From contig JAEXYH010000053.1 of the NCBI GenBank assembly GCA_023451735.1, forward strand, positions 62,001-126,000: DNA of 64,000 nt. Reading direction: 5' to 3'. The DNA comes from Pseudomonadota bacterium (lineage in GTDB: Bacteria; Pseudomonadota; Alphaproteobacteria; Rhizobiales; Rhizobiaceae). Under the pieces are notes generated by a model. It ran no database searches and had not been told where the DNA came from. It saw nothing but the letters and a program-made list of their open reading frames with translations. The position numbers and the translations under genes are program-made. Positions 1 to 9,042 of this stretch are shown here, one piece after another (position 1 is the stretch's first letter; every line of letters starts with the position of its first letter).

Positions 1-777
1 GGCGAAGGTGAGCGTCGCCGAACCTGAAGACACGGCCACCACATCCGCCTTCAGAAAGTTCATATGCGGCGCGCCGATAAAACCGGCCACGAACCGGTTG
101 GCCGGTTCGTTATATAGCTCGAGCGGTGTGCCGACCTGCTCGATCTTGCCGGCCCGCATGACGACGATGCGATGCGCAAGCGTCATCGCCTCGACCTGAT
201 CGTGGGTAACATAGATCATCGTCGAACCCAGTCGCGCATGCAGCGCCGCCAGTTCCGCGCGGGTCGAGACACGTAGTTCGGCATCGAGGTTCGAAAGCGG
301 CTCATCCAACAGGAAGGCGGTGGGGCGGCGCACGATGGCGCGGCCGATGGCGACACGCTGGCGCTGGCCGCCGGAAAGCTGACCGGGACGGCGATCCATA
401 TAGGCCTCGATCTCCAGCATGCGCGCGGCTTCATTGATGCGCTCTGATATCTCCGCCTTCGGCATGTTGGAATTTTCGAGCCCGAAAGCGAGGTTCTGAC
501 GCACGCTCATGTGGGGATAAAGCGCATAGGACTGGAACACCATGGCAAGCCCGCGATCGGCCGCCGTCACCTCGTTGACGCGCTTGCCGTCGATCTGGAT
601 TTCGCCGCCCGTCACCTTTTCAAGCCCGGCAATGGTGCGCAGAAGCGTCGATTTTCCGCAGCCGGACGGACCGACAAAAACGACGAATTCGCCATCCTTG
701 ATATGCAGGTCGATGTCTTTCAGGACCGCGAGTGCGCCAAACGATTTCTTGACGTCGGTGAGTTTGATTTCGCCCAT
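1..777 (-). CDS. Sugar ABC transporter ATP-binding protein (UgpC/MalK type), C-terminus cut by window edge
   Basis: This is the ATPase of a CUT1-type sugar importer, which dimerises on the inner face of the membrane and powers the two permeases encoded just upstream. The visible 259 residues contain Walker [10 protein letters not shown] at residues 36-44, the signature LSGGQRQR, Walker B followed by DEPLSNLD, the H-loop YVTHDQ, and the beginning of the regulatory domain. The remaining roughly 100 residues lie beyond position 1. The ATG at 777 is preceded by AAGGGA and starts 9 nt after the permease stop, so it is the last visible gene of the pectin-sugar operon. One ATPase of this class can serve several sugar systems, so its specificity is inferred only from the neighbours. 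Confidence 0.95.
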   Translation of the reverse strand, partial: MGEIKLTDVKKSFGALAVLKDIDLHIKDGEFVVFVGPSGCGKSTLLRTIAGLEKVTGGEIQIDGKRVNEVTAADRGLAMVFQSYALYPHMSVRQNLAFGLENSNMPKAEISERINEAARMLEIEAYMDRRPGQLSGGQRQRVAIGRAIVRRPTAFLLDEPLSNLDAELRVSTRAELAALHARLGSTMIYVTHDQVEAMTLAHRIVVMRAGKIEQVGTPLELYNEPANRFVAGFIGAPHMNFLKADVVAVSSGSATLTFA

Positions 778-786
778 CGGTGTCCC

Positions 787-1851
787 TTACTTCAGGCCGG
801 TGCCGGCAATGCCGGTAGTGATGAAACGCTGCAGGAAAATGAAGACCAGCACGACCGGGATCATGGTGACGACGGTCATCGCCAGAATGAAATGCCATTG
901 CACATTGAGTTCGCCGGAATAGATGCTCAGGCCGACCTGCAGGGTGTAAAGCTCACGCCGCGACAGCACGATCAGCGGCCACAAGAAGTCGTTCCAGCGC
1001 CAGACGACCGAAAAGATCGCCAGGACCGCCAGCGCCGGTGCCGTCAACGGCAATACGATGCGCCAATAAATCTGCCATTCCGACGCCTTGTCCATGCGCG
1101 CCGCGTCGAGCAACTCGTCGGGAATGGTCAGCATGTATTGCCGCAGGATGAACACTCCGGTCGGCGTCGCCACCGTCGGCAGGATAACCCCCCAGAGACT
1201 GTTGAACAGGCCAAGCGTCGAGATGATCGAATAGAGCGGCACCATGATCACCGACAACGGCACCATCAGCGTCGCGAGGATGACGAGCATGGCGAGCGAG
1301 CGCCCCTTGAACTCGTATTTCGACAGCGCGAAGGCCGCCATGGAATTGACCACCAGCGTGATGACAGTCGCCACCACCGTCACGAAAACCGAGTTCCACA
1401 GGTACCGCAGGAAATCGAAATGCACGAAGGGTTCGGTATAGTTGCCGGTGGCGAAGGACATGGTTCGAACCGGCGTGCGGTCATTGATGTTGACCTTGAC
1501 GATCTCGCCCGGCGCCTTGGGGTCGACCATCTGCGCCACCAGACCGATGCGCCGCACTTCGGCAAGAACCCGCGTAGAACCGTCCGGCATCTTCGCATCG
1601 TAGAGCATCAACGGCTTGTCATAGCCTTCAACGGTCGCCTGGCTGGTGACATAGGGCAGGATCGACGGCGGGAATTCGGCGAGCGCCGCCGGTGTCTTCA
1701 GCGAGGAAAACACCAGCCAGACAGCCGGGCCGAACATGATGATCAGCCCGCCGATCAGCCAGACCCACGTAAACACATCGGTCCAGTGCCAGCCCTTGCC
1801 GCTGCCATGGGCGCCTCGCCGGCGCAGGATGAAATGCGCGACCTTTCCCAT
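787..1851 (-). CDS. Carbohydrate ABC transporter permease (MalG/CUT1 family) with enlarged periplasmic segment
   Basis: This is one of the two membrane subunits of the pectin-sugar importer. It has an N-terminal membrane segment near residues 28-50 and five more after about residue 140. The EAA loop that contacts the ATPase reads LLDAARMDKASEWQIYWRI. At 354 residues it is about 70-80 longer than ordinary MalG-type permeases. The extra part is a hydrophilic stretch at about residues 55-130, between TM1 and TM2, which should face the periplasm. The start codon overlaps the upstream permease's stop by one base (TGATG), so the two are probably translationally coupled. The family call is secure; the role of the insert is unknown. 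Confidence 0.93.
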   Translation of the reverse strand: MGKVAHFILRRRGAHGSGKGWHWTDVFTWVWLIGGLIIMFGPAVWLVFSSLKTPAALAEFPPSILPYVTSQATVEGYDKPLMLYDAKMPDGSTRVLAEVRRIGLVAQMVDPKAPGEIVKVNINDRTPVRTMSFATGNYTEPFVHFDFLRYLWNSVFVTVVATVITLVVNSMAAFALSKYEFKGRSLAMLVILATLMVPLSVIMVPLYSIISTLGLFNSLWGVILPTVATPTGVFILRQYMLTIPDELLDAARMDKASEWQIYWRIVLPLTAPALAVLAIFSVVWRWNDFLWPLIVLSRRELYTLQVGLSIYSGELNVQWHFILAMTVVTMIPVVLVFIFLQRFITTGIAGTGLK

Positions 1852-2867
1852 CAGCGTTTCCCCTTGTTTTCGCCGCGCCTGCCGATGCCGAGCTGGATCA
1901 ACGTCAGCACCACCAGCACCGTGCCCATCAGGATCGAGGCGGCCGCCGCCAGACCCGGATTGCGCAGCGCCGAGGCAAAGCCGGTTTCATAGATATATTG
2001 CGTCAGGAACAGCGTGCTCGTGCCCGGCCCGCCGCCGGTCAGCACGTAGATTTCGTCAAACACCTGCACCGACTTGATCAGCGCCAGCACCACGACGACA
2101 AGCAGGTTCGGCGCCAGCAACGGAAGCGTGATACGCCAGAAAACGCGCGCCGGTTTCGTGCCGTCCATTTCCGCCGCCTCATAGAGATCTTTGGGGATCG
2201 CCTGAAGGCCGGCCAGAATGATCAGCGCATAAAAACCCATATGCGCCCAGAGCGACACACCGATCGTGGCGGCAAAGGTCCAGTTGCGGTCGGTAAGCCA
2301 CGTGTATGGGTCCATGCCGAACTGGTAGAGGCCGAAATTCAAGAGCCCCTGCCTCTGAAGAATCCATTTCCAGATCAGGCCAACAACCACCGGCGACAGC
2401 AGAACCGGAAAGAAGAACACGGCGCGCCAGAAGGACCGGGCGGCAAGCTCGCGATTGAGGATCAACGCCGTGATCAGCGCCGTCAGGATCATCAGCGAGA
2501 CCTGCAGCACCACGAACCAGAACGTGTTGCCGACGGCGGTCCAGAAAGCATCCTCCTGACACGACATCGGATCGAGATAGTTCTGGCACTCGAACAGGCG
2601 CGCATATTGCGCCCCGCCGATAAAATCGCGCTCGGACAGGAAAAAGGCGGTGCCGCCGGTCATCGAGTAGACGAAGTTGATGACAAGAGGCAGCAGCACG
2701 AAGATGCCGAAGATCAACATGTTCGGTGCGAGGAAAAACGCCGCCATGCCACCGATGCCGGTCGCTTTCTGCAGGCGGCGCAGCGGCGCATCGATAATGC
2801 GCATGACGGCGTTGATGGGTGTCATCAGGAGGCTGGTGAGCCGTGAGGTGACAGTTGGTGTGGTCAT
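1851..2867 (-). CDS. Carbohydrate ABC transporter permease (MalF/CUT1 family)
   Basis: This is the second membrane subunit of the pectin-sugar importer. The 338-residue protein has a cytoplasmic N-terminus, a first membrane helix near residues 43-66 and five further helices. The EAA loop reads LYEAAEMDGTKPARVFWRI, typical of MalF-like subunits. A periplasmic loop at about residues 70-115 contains two cysteines that could form a disulfide. It lies 286 nt downstream of the binding-protein gene, and the gap carries an inverted pair of palindromic repeats. That layout suggests the membrane genes are expressed at a lower level than the binding protein. Confidence 0.93.
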   Translation of the reverse strand: MTTPTVTSRLTSLLMTPINAVMRIIDAPLRRLQKATGIGGMAAFFLAPNMLIFGIFVLLPLVINFVYSMTGGTAFFLSERDFIGGAQYARLFECQNYLDPMSCQEDAFWTAVGNTFWFVVLQVSLMILTALITALILNRELAARSFWRAVFFFPVLLSPVVVGLIWKWILQRQGLLNFGLYQFGMDPYTWLTDRNWTFAATIGVSLWAHMGFYALIILAGLQAIPKDLYEAAEMDGTKPARVFWRITLPLLAPNLLVVVVLALIKSVQVFDEIYVLTGGGPGTSTLFLTQYIYETGFASALRNPGLAAAASILMGTVLVVLTLIQLGIGRRGENKGKR

Positions 2868-2963
2868 CGGCTCGTTCCCATCATGCAGGCCCGGATGAAG
2901 AATGCAGGGGGTGTGAATGTGGTCACCGGCTTGCCCCCTTTTCGCGTTTATCGGGCTTGGGTG

Positions 2964-2992
2964 TGGATCCTCGGGTCAAGCCCGAGGATGAC
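2964..2992 (+). repeat. Palindromic repeat element, copy 1
   Basis: This 29-nt element contains a perfect 9-bp palindrome, ATCCTCGGG and CCCGAGGAT, around a five-base loop. The same 29 bases occur in reverse complement at 3093-3121. It resembles the short intergenic palindromic repeats scattered through Rhizobiaceae genomes. It sits between the binding-protein gene and the permease genes of the same operon, where such elements usually act as transcript stabilisers or partial terminators. Confidence 0.8.
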
Positions 2993-3092
2993 TACGGTGG
3001 AGGGAGTGACGGGTGACTCCATTGGGCGTCGTGCTGTTGGAAACTTATCGGCGGCGTCTAATGCCTGGCTCCATTTTCAAAGCCTCGCTTTC

Positions 3093-3121
3093 GTCATCCT
3101 CGGGCTTGACCCGAGGATCCA
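3093..3121 (-). repeat. Palindromic repeat element, copy 2 (inverted)
   Basis: This is the inverted partner of the element at 2964-2992, identical over 29 bases when read on the other strand. Each copy can fold on its own, or the two can pair to give a 29-bp stem around 100 intervening bases. It begins about 30 nt downstream of the binding-protein stop codon in the direction of transcription. The placement suggests protection of the 3' end of the binding-protein message. Confidence 0.8.
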
Positions 3122-3153
3122 TTCACAAGCCTCTCAACGCCGACGACCGCTCC

Positions 3154-4422
3154 TCACTGCCCCGCATCCTTCACCTTCTGGGCGATATCCGCATCGATGC
3201 GCGTAAACGCATCATCGATCTTCAACTCGCCCGCCAGCGTCTGGCCGATACGGGTGACAATCGCCGCATAAACCGTGTCGGACCAGCGCCAGCCCGGCAG
3301 TTTCAGCGCGGCTTCCGAGGTCGTCTTGGTGGATTCCACGAAGACGTTCAGCGCCGCCTTGGCCTGCTCATTGTCCGATTTGAAATCGAGACCACCCTTG
3401 TCGACCACGGCCTTGTGGCCGGGCAGGAACAGCGTGCGTTCGGAAAATTCCTTGACGATCTTTTCCTGTGCGAACCAGTCCATCACGGTGGCGGCGTCCT
3501 TCTGGTTCTTGGTGTATTTCACCGCAACGAGAGCAGCCCCACCCGGCATGCCGGTGCAGGCGGCCGGGCCGCAGGGGCTGCCGACAGCCACCCAGTCGAA
3601 ATTGTTGCCGATCTTGGTGGCAAGGTTCGCCACCTGCCAGGAACCGGAATAATAAAACGCGAGCTGGCCGTTGATGAAATCGTCGGCCGCGGCACGGTAG
3701 GTGCTGCCGGCGGCAGACACCCAGACATCCTTGCTCACCGTGCCGTCTTCAGCCCAGCCGACGAATTTGGTGAGATAATCCTTCGCGCCCTTGTCGAGCG
3801 GCGCCGGTTTGCCGTCGGAGCCGATATAATTGGCGCCATAGGAAAGAAGCGGCGCGGTGATGCGATGGCCGGAACGATCGATCGCCATGGCGAACGGCAC
3901 CTGCTGGCTTTCCTGCACCTTCTTGGAAGCCGCCGCCCAATCTTCCCATGTCGCCTTCGGGCCGGGGATCGGCACGCCGGCCTGATCGAACAGGGTTTTG
4001 TTGGCATAACCGCCGGTCAAGGTGATCTGCGTCATGAAGCCGGAAATCTGGTTGGACCCGTCAGGCCGCATCCAGTCTGCCTGCAGACCAAAATTGTCGT
4101 CCCAGTATTTGGCGTCCTTCACCAGCGGGCGCAGGTCCAGCCAGTGTTTCGACAGTTCCTTGATGGCGGTGACGCGGGCGATATCCGGGCCGTTGCCGGC
4201 TTCCAGCTGCACCGGCAGCTGTTCCTTGATCACGCTGTAGGCGACATTATCGAGAATGACGTTGATGCCGGGGTTTTCCTTCATGAAACGCCCGACAAGG
4301 TCTTTCATCACCTCGCCTTCGACGCCATCGGAATACCACATGATGCGCACATCGCCGGCATGGGCCGCCGTCGAGGTGAGAAACGTGAGCGCGAGGCCCG
4401 TAAGAAGCGATCTGGTCTTCAT
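3154..4422 (-). CDS. Sugar ABC transporter periplasmic binding protein (family 1)
   Basis: This is the extracellular solute-binding protein of the pectin-sugar importer. The 422-residue product starts with a signal peptide (MKTRSLLTGLALTFLTSTA, cleaved near AHA-G), followed by a typical family 1 N-terminus (VRIMWYSDG). Two in-frame ATGs exist at 4428 and 4422. The ribosome site GAGGAGG is 3 nt from the first and 9 nt from the second, so 4422 is preferred. It lies about 55 nt downstream of the 826-residue protein gene. Oligogalacturonide or another unsaturated uronate oligomer is the likely ligand, from the KduI and GH105 neighbours; the sequence alone does not define it. Confidence 0.92.
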   Translation of the reverse strand: MKTRSLLTGLALTFLTSTAAHAGDVRIMWYSDGVEGEVMKDLVGRFMKENPGINVILDNVAYSVIKEQLPVQLEAGNGPDIARVTAIKELSKHWLDLRPLVKDAKYWDDNFGLQADWMRPDGSNQISGFMTQITLTGGYANKTLFDQAGVPIPGPKATWEDWAAASKKVQESQQVPFAMAIDRSGHRITAPLLSYGANYIGSDGKPAPLDKGAKDYLTKFVGWAEDGTVSKDVWVSAAGSTYRAAADDFINGQLAFYYSGSWQVANLATKIGNNFDWVAVGSPCGPAACTGMPGGAALVAVKYTKNQKDAATVMDWFAQEKIVKEFSERTLFLPGHKAVVDKGGLDFKSDNEQAKAALNVFVESTKTTSEAALKLPGWRWSDTVYAAIVTRIGQTLAGELKIDDAFTRIDADIAQKVKDAGQ

Positions 4423-4477
4423 GCGCATTTTCCTCCTCTGATGGACCAAGGCCTCCCAACCCGTCCATTGACCAATC

Positions 4478-6958
4478 TCAAGCGCCAAGCAGTGTTGCTT
4501 CGCCCTTCACCTCATAGTCTTTCCGCGCGATCACGCGGCCTTCAGCCTCCACCGTGCCATCGGCCCGGAAAGACACGCTACCATATTCCGGGTCCGCGAC
4601 AACGAGTGTGCCGTCGCCCGCCCGTTCAACCTGCAGAGCGCCGAACCGGCTTTCCACCGAGGCGAGATCACCGGCCTCGCAGACCCGCACGATCCAGCTT
4701 GTCTTCTGGCCGTATTGCCGCAGTTCCGCACCGGCGGACGGGCCGTCTTTCGTTGCCTCAAGATCGGAACCTGCGCGCAAAAGCACCGCGCCTTCTCCCG
4801 AGCGGGCGAGAGCAAGACTGCCCGAAACACGGCTTTCATCGAACTCGGCCACCGGGAACCAGGCATGGGTAAAGTCGGGCTGTTCCTCATAGGTCGTGAA
4901 TTCCAGAACGGCGAGGCCACGATATTGCTGCACGCGCGGAATGGTGCCACAACCGCCCCAATAGGACGGACGCCCATAACCGAACTGGATCGTCTCACCC
5001 GGATGATTGATCCAGATCGCCGCCTCCGGCTTTTGGCCGATGCGCAGGTGCAGCACGGTTTCCTGATAACCCCATTCGTCCCAGCGGTAATGCACCGTCG
5101 AGCCCATGGCGAAATTTCTGCCCTTGTAGTGATAAAGCGCGGCAAAGGAATTTTCGCCCTGCGCAAACCGCCATTCCTGATGCTGATCACCCTGATGATC
5201 GGCAATCGCTGCAAACTCTTGCGGGATCACCAGCCCATGGTCGCGCAGGCACACCGCCATCTGCGGCAGGCAATGCACGCGGCGGCCATAAAAACCCTTG
5301 CCCCAGAGCAGGCGGGCAACCGCCGAAAGCTCCAGCGAACGACCAGCGCACAGCGTGTGTTCGTAGGAGCGCCCCTGCGCCGCCGTCACCATGCCATGAT
5401 GCGCCGACCGCGCGATGATTTCCGCAAGCCGCACAATGCCGGCCTTGGCACGGTCGGCGATATCCTTGTCCGGCGAAAGCGCGGCCAGCGCCGTCAGTCC
5501 CTTCAGATCGATCGGGAAGTAGGGAGCCGAGTTGAACTCCGCCATTTCCCAGTGTTCGAAATGGTCGAGCCATGCGCGCACCCGTTCCGCACCGACCTTC
5601 GCCTGTTCCGAACCCTTGCGGCCGGAACGCACGAACGTGGCGTCGGGAAGAAGATGACCGGCCAGATAAGCGGAGGTATGAAACAGCAGCGCGTGGTTTT
5701 CCGAAAAATACCACTGCACGTCATTGCCCGGTTCATCCATCCAGTAACGATAGTTGAGGATTGCCGCATCGATGCGGGCACGCGTCTTGTCGTTGATATC
5801 GCCGCCCCATGTCGTGCGCGACCAGATCAGCGGCACCAGCGAAAAATCGGCGCAGTCATGGCAATCTTCGATCGACGGCAGGATCTCCTCGATCATCGCA
5901 TCCGTGTCAGCGCCACCCCGACCGCTGGCCAGCCGGGCAAAGGCGCGCACCGTATCGCGTTCGGAATAGTCTGACACCTCGGTCAGCGTGTCTGTGATAC
6001 GCTCAGACAGCGAACTTGAGGCATCGCCCTGACGCGCCGTATGGCATATTTCCACACCGACGGAGCGCGAGGCGACAAAACCACCGGCATTCAACGTCAC
6101 GCGCAGATGGCGGAAGTCGGCCGGCGCATTTTCCGACGCACCGACATTGAGACTGCCGACACCGGCCGGAAGCTCGAAATCGTAATCGAAACGCTCCCGC
6201 GACATGAAATCGCCTTCGATGGCAACATTCACCTTGGCCTCCACCGGCAAGGCCTTGGCAAACAGCACGGTGATATCGCCGCCAAAATAATGCTGGCGGT
6301 CGAGATGCATGCCGTCCAGCGCCTCTTCCAGACTGTCCGCCACGGCACCCGCGACCGGAACCGGCAGCGCGACATTGGCAGCGGGGCCGGAGAGATAGTC
6401 GAACTGGTAGAAATAACGGGCATCGCGCTCGGCGAGATCATCGAAGAAAAGCACGATCTCGTTCAGGCCGGCGGTCAGTTCCAGTCCGAACTCCTGCTTG
6501 GCTTCGAGATTGCGGCTATAGGGCGCCATCCAGCCCACTTCCGAACCGTTCAGCCACAGAACCGCGCCGCCGCAGGTGCCGAGCCGGATCTTTGCCGTGC
6601 CCGCCACCTCTGCCTCGATATAGGTGCGTGTCCATGTGGCCAGCCGCGTCGGGCGGAACCAGAAACCGGACAGATCGAGCCGTGGCGAACCGAAGGGTAA
6701 CCACCAGCGCGACGCCTCGAATTCGCCGCGCACATCCGGCCGTTTGCCGCGATAGGTGTCGGCAAAAATGGTGCGGCAGGGATATTCGTGCGGAATGAAG
6801 TTCTTGACCTTGGTGAGGAAGAAGAACGGGTCCATCTCGCCCTTCATCGGCGCGTCGGGCACGTCGAACCGTTCTTCGGCAATGCGGCCAAGCTGCCAGT
6901 AACGCACCGCGTCGCCCGGCTTCAATGTCTTGCGCATCCAGTTCTGTTCCGGGTTCAT
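4478..6958 (-). CDS. Uncharacterised 826-residue protein of pectin-sugar operon, possibly a glycoside hydrolase
   Basis: No family could be named with confidence. There is no signal peptide, so a cytoplasmic location is likely. Residues 90-190 look like a beta-sandwich of the galactose-binding type (WLNGSEVGW, then LTAGLNEIVLFFDD). The middle, about residues 330-620, is alpha-helical with motifs seen in (alpha/alpha)-barrel enzymes, such as WYFSENHALLFHTSAYLAGH and a following RSYEHTLCAGRSLE. The C-terminal 200 residues are beta-rich. It lies between kduI (14 nt upstream) and the binding-protein gene, and all genes around it handle imported unsaturated uronides. I infer a cytoplasmic hydrolase or lyase for an oligosaccharide side group. 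Glu and Asp residues around the SENH and YEH motifs are candidate catalytic positions. Confidence 0.75.
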   Translation of the reverse strand: MNPEQNWMRKTLKPGDAVRYWQLGRIAEERFDVPDAPMKGEMDPFFFLTKVKNFIPHEYPCRTIFADTYRGKRPDVRGEFEASRWWLPFGSPRLDLSGFWFRPTRLATWTRTYIEAEVAGTAKIRLGTCGGAVLWLNGSEVGWMAPYSRNLEAKQEFGLELTAGLNEIVLFFDDLAERDARYFYQFDYLSGPAANVALPVPVAGAVADSLEEALDGMHLDRQHYFGGDITVLFAKALPVEAKVNVAIEGDFMSRERFDYDFELPAGVGSLNVGASENAPADFRHLRVTLNAGGFVASRSVGVEICHTARQGDASSSLSERITDTLTEVSDYSERDTVRAFARLASGRGGADTDAMIEEILPSIEDCHDCADFSLVPLIWSRTTWGGDINDKTRARIDAAILNYRYWMDEPGNDVQWYFSENHALLFHTSAYLAGHLLPDATFVRSGRKGSEQAKVGAERVRAWLDHFEHWEMAEFNSAPYFPIDLKGLTALAALSPDKDIADRAKAGIVRLAEIIARSAHHGMVTAAQGRSYEHTLCAGRSLELSAVARLLWGKGFYGRRVHCLPQMAVCLRDHGLVIPQEFAAIADHQGDQHQEWRFAQGENSFAALYHYKGRNFAMGSTVHYRWDEWGYQETVLHLRIGQKPEAAIWINHPGETIQFGYGRPSYWGGCGTIPRVQQYRGLAVLEFTTYEEQPDFTHAWFPVAEFDESRVSGSLALARSGEGAVLLRAGSDLEATKDGPSAGAELRQYGQKTSWIVRVCEAGDLASVESRFGALQVERAGDGTLVVADPEYGSVSFRADGTVEAEGRVIARKDYEVKGEATLLGA

Positions 6959-6972
6959 TTTCGTCTGCCGCC

Positions 6973-7809
6973 TTATCTGAGTTCGCTGAGGGCCACCGGG
7001 GCCACGTCGTTATATTCCTGGTTTTCGCCGGTCATGCCCCAGACGAAGGCGTAGCCATCGGTCCCCGCCCCCATATGGATGGACCAAGCCGGCGACAGCA
7101 CCGCATCAAGATCCTTGACCAGCAGATGCCGGGTTTCCTCCGGCCGTCCCATCAGGTGGATGACGCGCTCTTCCGGCGCGAGATCGAAATAGCAGTAGGC
7201 TTCCATGCGCCGTTCATGCAGATGCGGCGGCATGGTGTTCCAAACAGAACCTTCGGCGAGATCGGTAATGCCCATCAGAAGCAGGCAGGAAGGCGCCACC
7301 TGCGGGTGGATATACATCCGCAAATTCCGCTTGTTGGAGCGTTTTGCTTCGCCGAGATCGAGCGGTTTCGATTCTGCCTGTTTGATCAGCCGATGCGGGA
7401 TATCGGCCCCGGCCGGAACCGAATTCATGTAAAACCGTGCCGGTCTGTCTGCCGAATGGCTGGCGACCAAAATTTCCCGCGCACCCCGGCCGATGTAAAG
7501 AATGTCGCGGTTTTCCAGCTCGAATTCTTGGCCATCCACCGTGATCGTGCCGGTGCCACCGAGATTGGCAACACCCATTTCACGGGCCGACAAAAGATAG
7601 GGCGTGCCGATATCCTTGCCCGAACCAAATGTCAGCGTCGCATCGAGCGGCACTGCACCGCCGAGGATCAGGCGATCGACATGGGTATAGGTGAAACTCA
7701 CCTCACCCGGCTGAAAAAGGTCCTCGACCAGAAATTCCTTGCGCAGCCGCGCCGTATCAAAACCTTTGATGTCATCCGGGCCGGCGCCATACAGAACCTT
7801 CATCACCAT
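6973..7809 (-). CDS. kduI: 5-dehydro-4-deoxy-D-glucuronate isomerase KduI
   Basis: KduI converts 5-keto-4-deoxyuronate, formed from unsaturated galacturonide ends, into 3-deoxy-D-glycero-2,5-hexodiulosonate in the cytoplasm. The 278-residue product is the usual length. It shows the conserved N-terminus (RLRKEFLVEDLF) and the zinc ligands His196, His198, Glu203 and His245, at the same numbering as the E. coli enzyme. The ATG at 7809 shares a base with the stop of the GH105 gene (TGATG), with GGAGAGG upstream. A second ATG at 7803 is equally possible. Its place after a GH105 hydrolase fits: the hydrolase releases the unsaturated monomer that KduI then isomerises. Confidence 0.95.
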   Translation of the reverse strand: MVMKVLYGAGPDDIKGFDTARLRKEFLVEDLFQPGEVSFTYTHVDRLILGGAVPLDATLTFGSGKDIGTPYLLSAREMGVANLGGTGTITVDGQEFELENRDILYIGRGAREILVASHSADRPARFYMNSVPAGADIPHRLIKQAESKPLDLGEAKRSNKRNLRMYIHPQVAPSCLLLMGITDLAEGSVWNTMPPHLHERRMEAYCYFDLAPEERVIHLMGRPEETRHLLVKDLDAVLSPAWSIHMGAGTDGYAFVWGMTGENQEYNDVAPVALSELR

Positions 7810-8900
7810 CAAACCTCTCCTTCGACATGGCGCAGCGCCTCGGACAGGCACAGGATCGCAAGCGCCTGTCCGTAACCGGTCGGCTGGATCGGGATGTCGC
7901 GATAAAACTGCAGGTCATGGCCCATGCGGGTGCCGTAGGAAACATTCAGCACGGTGCCGGTCTCATCGATATTGGCCAGCAGCGCCTCGACGGCCCGCAA
8001 ACCAGCCTCGCGCCATTCCGGCGTGCCGATACCCAGCCGATGCCCCTTGAGCAGGCCATAACCAAAACCGGCCGTCGCCGAGATTTCCTCATAGGATGTC
8101 GGATCGTCCAGCAGCGTGCGCCATGCGCCGGATGCCGTCTGCAACTCGAGGAGCGCATCCACCTGCGCCACCAGAACGCCGGTCAAAAAATCCTTCACCG
8201 CCGCCGGAATTTTTGCGAGATCGAAAAGATCGAGTAAACCGGCGGTGATCCAGGCATTGCCGCGCGCCCAGCGGGCCTCTGCAAAGTTATGATGCCCCTG
8301 AAAGGTCCAGCCATGGAACCACAGGCCGGTCTTTTTGTCGGCCAGATAACGGGTATGGACGAGAAACTGTTTGACCGCCTCATCGACCAGTTCAGCCCGG
8401 CCGCTGGCCTGACCATAGGAGGCAAGGAACAGTGCCACCATATAAAGCGTATCGTCCCAAAGCTCGTCGTCATTGACCTTGTCGGATACATGATGCGCAA
8501 AGGCGCCTTCCCGCGTGCGGCCCATTTCGGTCACCGCGCGGTTCGCCCATGCGTCCAGAACCGGCTGCCAGCACGGATCGCGGGTTTCCCGCCAGAGCAC
8601 GGAAAGGCCCAGCATCGGCGCCGTCGTGTTGACATTGAGTTTCGGCAGGCCAGCCTCGATGCGGGCGGCATACCAGTTCTCGATCAAAACTTTGAGGTCG
8701 TCGCGACCGGTGAACTGCCACAGCCGGATCAGCCCATAAAGGCCGACACCCTGCGGCCATTCCCAGCTGTCGAAAGAAATGTAATCGCCGGCCGAACCAT
8801 CGAGATTGGGCTCGTGAAAGCGACCGTCATCGCGCAGGCCGGTCATGCCGGTGACGAGCAGATCAAGCTTCCCACGGATTTTCAGGGCAGAAAGGCCCAT
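7809..8900 (-). CDS. GH105 unsaturated rhamnogalacturonyl/galacturonyl hydrolase (YteR family)
   Basis: GH105 enzymes hydrate the double bond of the unsaturated uronic acid left by pectate or rhamnogalacturonan lyases, which releases it from the oligosaccharide. The 363-residue protein has the all-helical (alpha/alpha)6 pattern and the motif LWDDTLYM, whose Asp150 aligns with the catalytic aspartate of YteR. Further conserved patches are SWEWPQGVGLYGL near residue 45 and LWFHGWTFQGHHNF. No signal peptide is seen, so it acts on imported oligomers. An upstream open frame extends to 8978, but the ATG at 8900 has an ideal GGAGGAG site 6 nt before it. It is the first gene of the operon and faces the divergent LacI gene. 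Confidence 0.93.
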   Translation of the reverse strand: MGLSALKIRGKLDLLVTGMTGLRDDGRFHEPNLDGSAGDYISFDSWEWPQGVGLYGLIRLWQFTGRDDLKVLIENWYAARIEAGLPKLNVNTTAPMLGLSVLWRETRDPCWQPVLDAWANRAVTEMGRTREGAFAHHVSDKVNDDELWDDTLYMVALFLASYGQASGRAELVDEAVKQFLVHTRYLADKKTGLWFHGWTFQGHHNFAEARWARGNAWITAGLLDLFDLAKIPAAVKDFLTGVLVAQVDALLELQTASGAWRTLLDDPTSYEEISATAGFGYGLLKGHRLGIGTPEWREAGLRAVEALLANIDETGTVLNVSYGTRMGHDLQFYRDIPIQPTGYGQALAILCLSEALRHVEGEV

Positions 8901-8987
8901 CCTTTTCTCCTCCTTCCGCCCTCTTTCGAAAGCGGTCCTCCAATCCGCTTCTCCCGAGCGGTGAGCGGATGTAAACACCGGATTTGC

Positions 8988-8999
8988 GATTGCGCAATC
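8988..8999. promoter_or_regulatory. Candidate LacI-family operator between GH105 operon and regulator gene
   Basis: GATTGCGCAATC is a perfect 12-bp palindrome with the central CG step usual in LacI/PurR-type operators. It lies 43 nt upstream of the regulator ATG and 87 nt upstream of the GH105 ATG, inside the 142-bp divergent promoter region. Autoregulation and control of the pectin operon by the adjacent LacI protein are inferred. Confidence 0.45.
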
Positions 9000-9042
9000 T
9001 GAAAATTTTTTGCAGTCTGGCGACGATTACCGGAGAAGGTCG

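Noticed and set aside
511..1992. Long plus-strand open frame of 493 codons
   Set aside because: It lies antisense to two clear permease genes and is rich in Arg, His and Asp with no domain likeness, a normal artefact of GC-rich DNA.
3013..4872. Plus-strand open frame of 619 codons
   Set aside because: It is antisense to the sugar-binding protein gene and part of the 826-residue protein gene, and its composition is not protein-like.
4715..5974. Plus-strand open frame of 419 codons
   Set aside because: It is fully antisense to the 826-residue protein gene, which has far better codon use and operon context.
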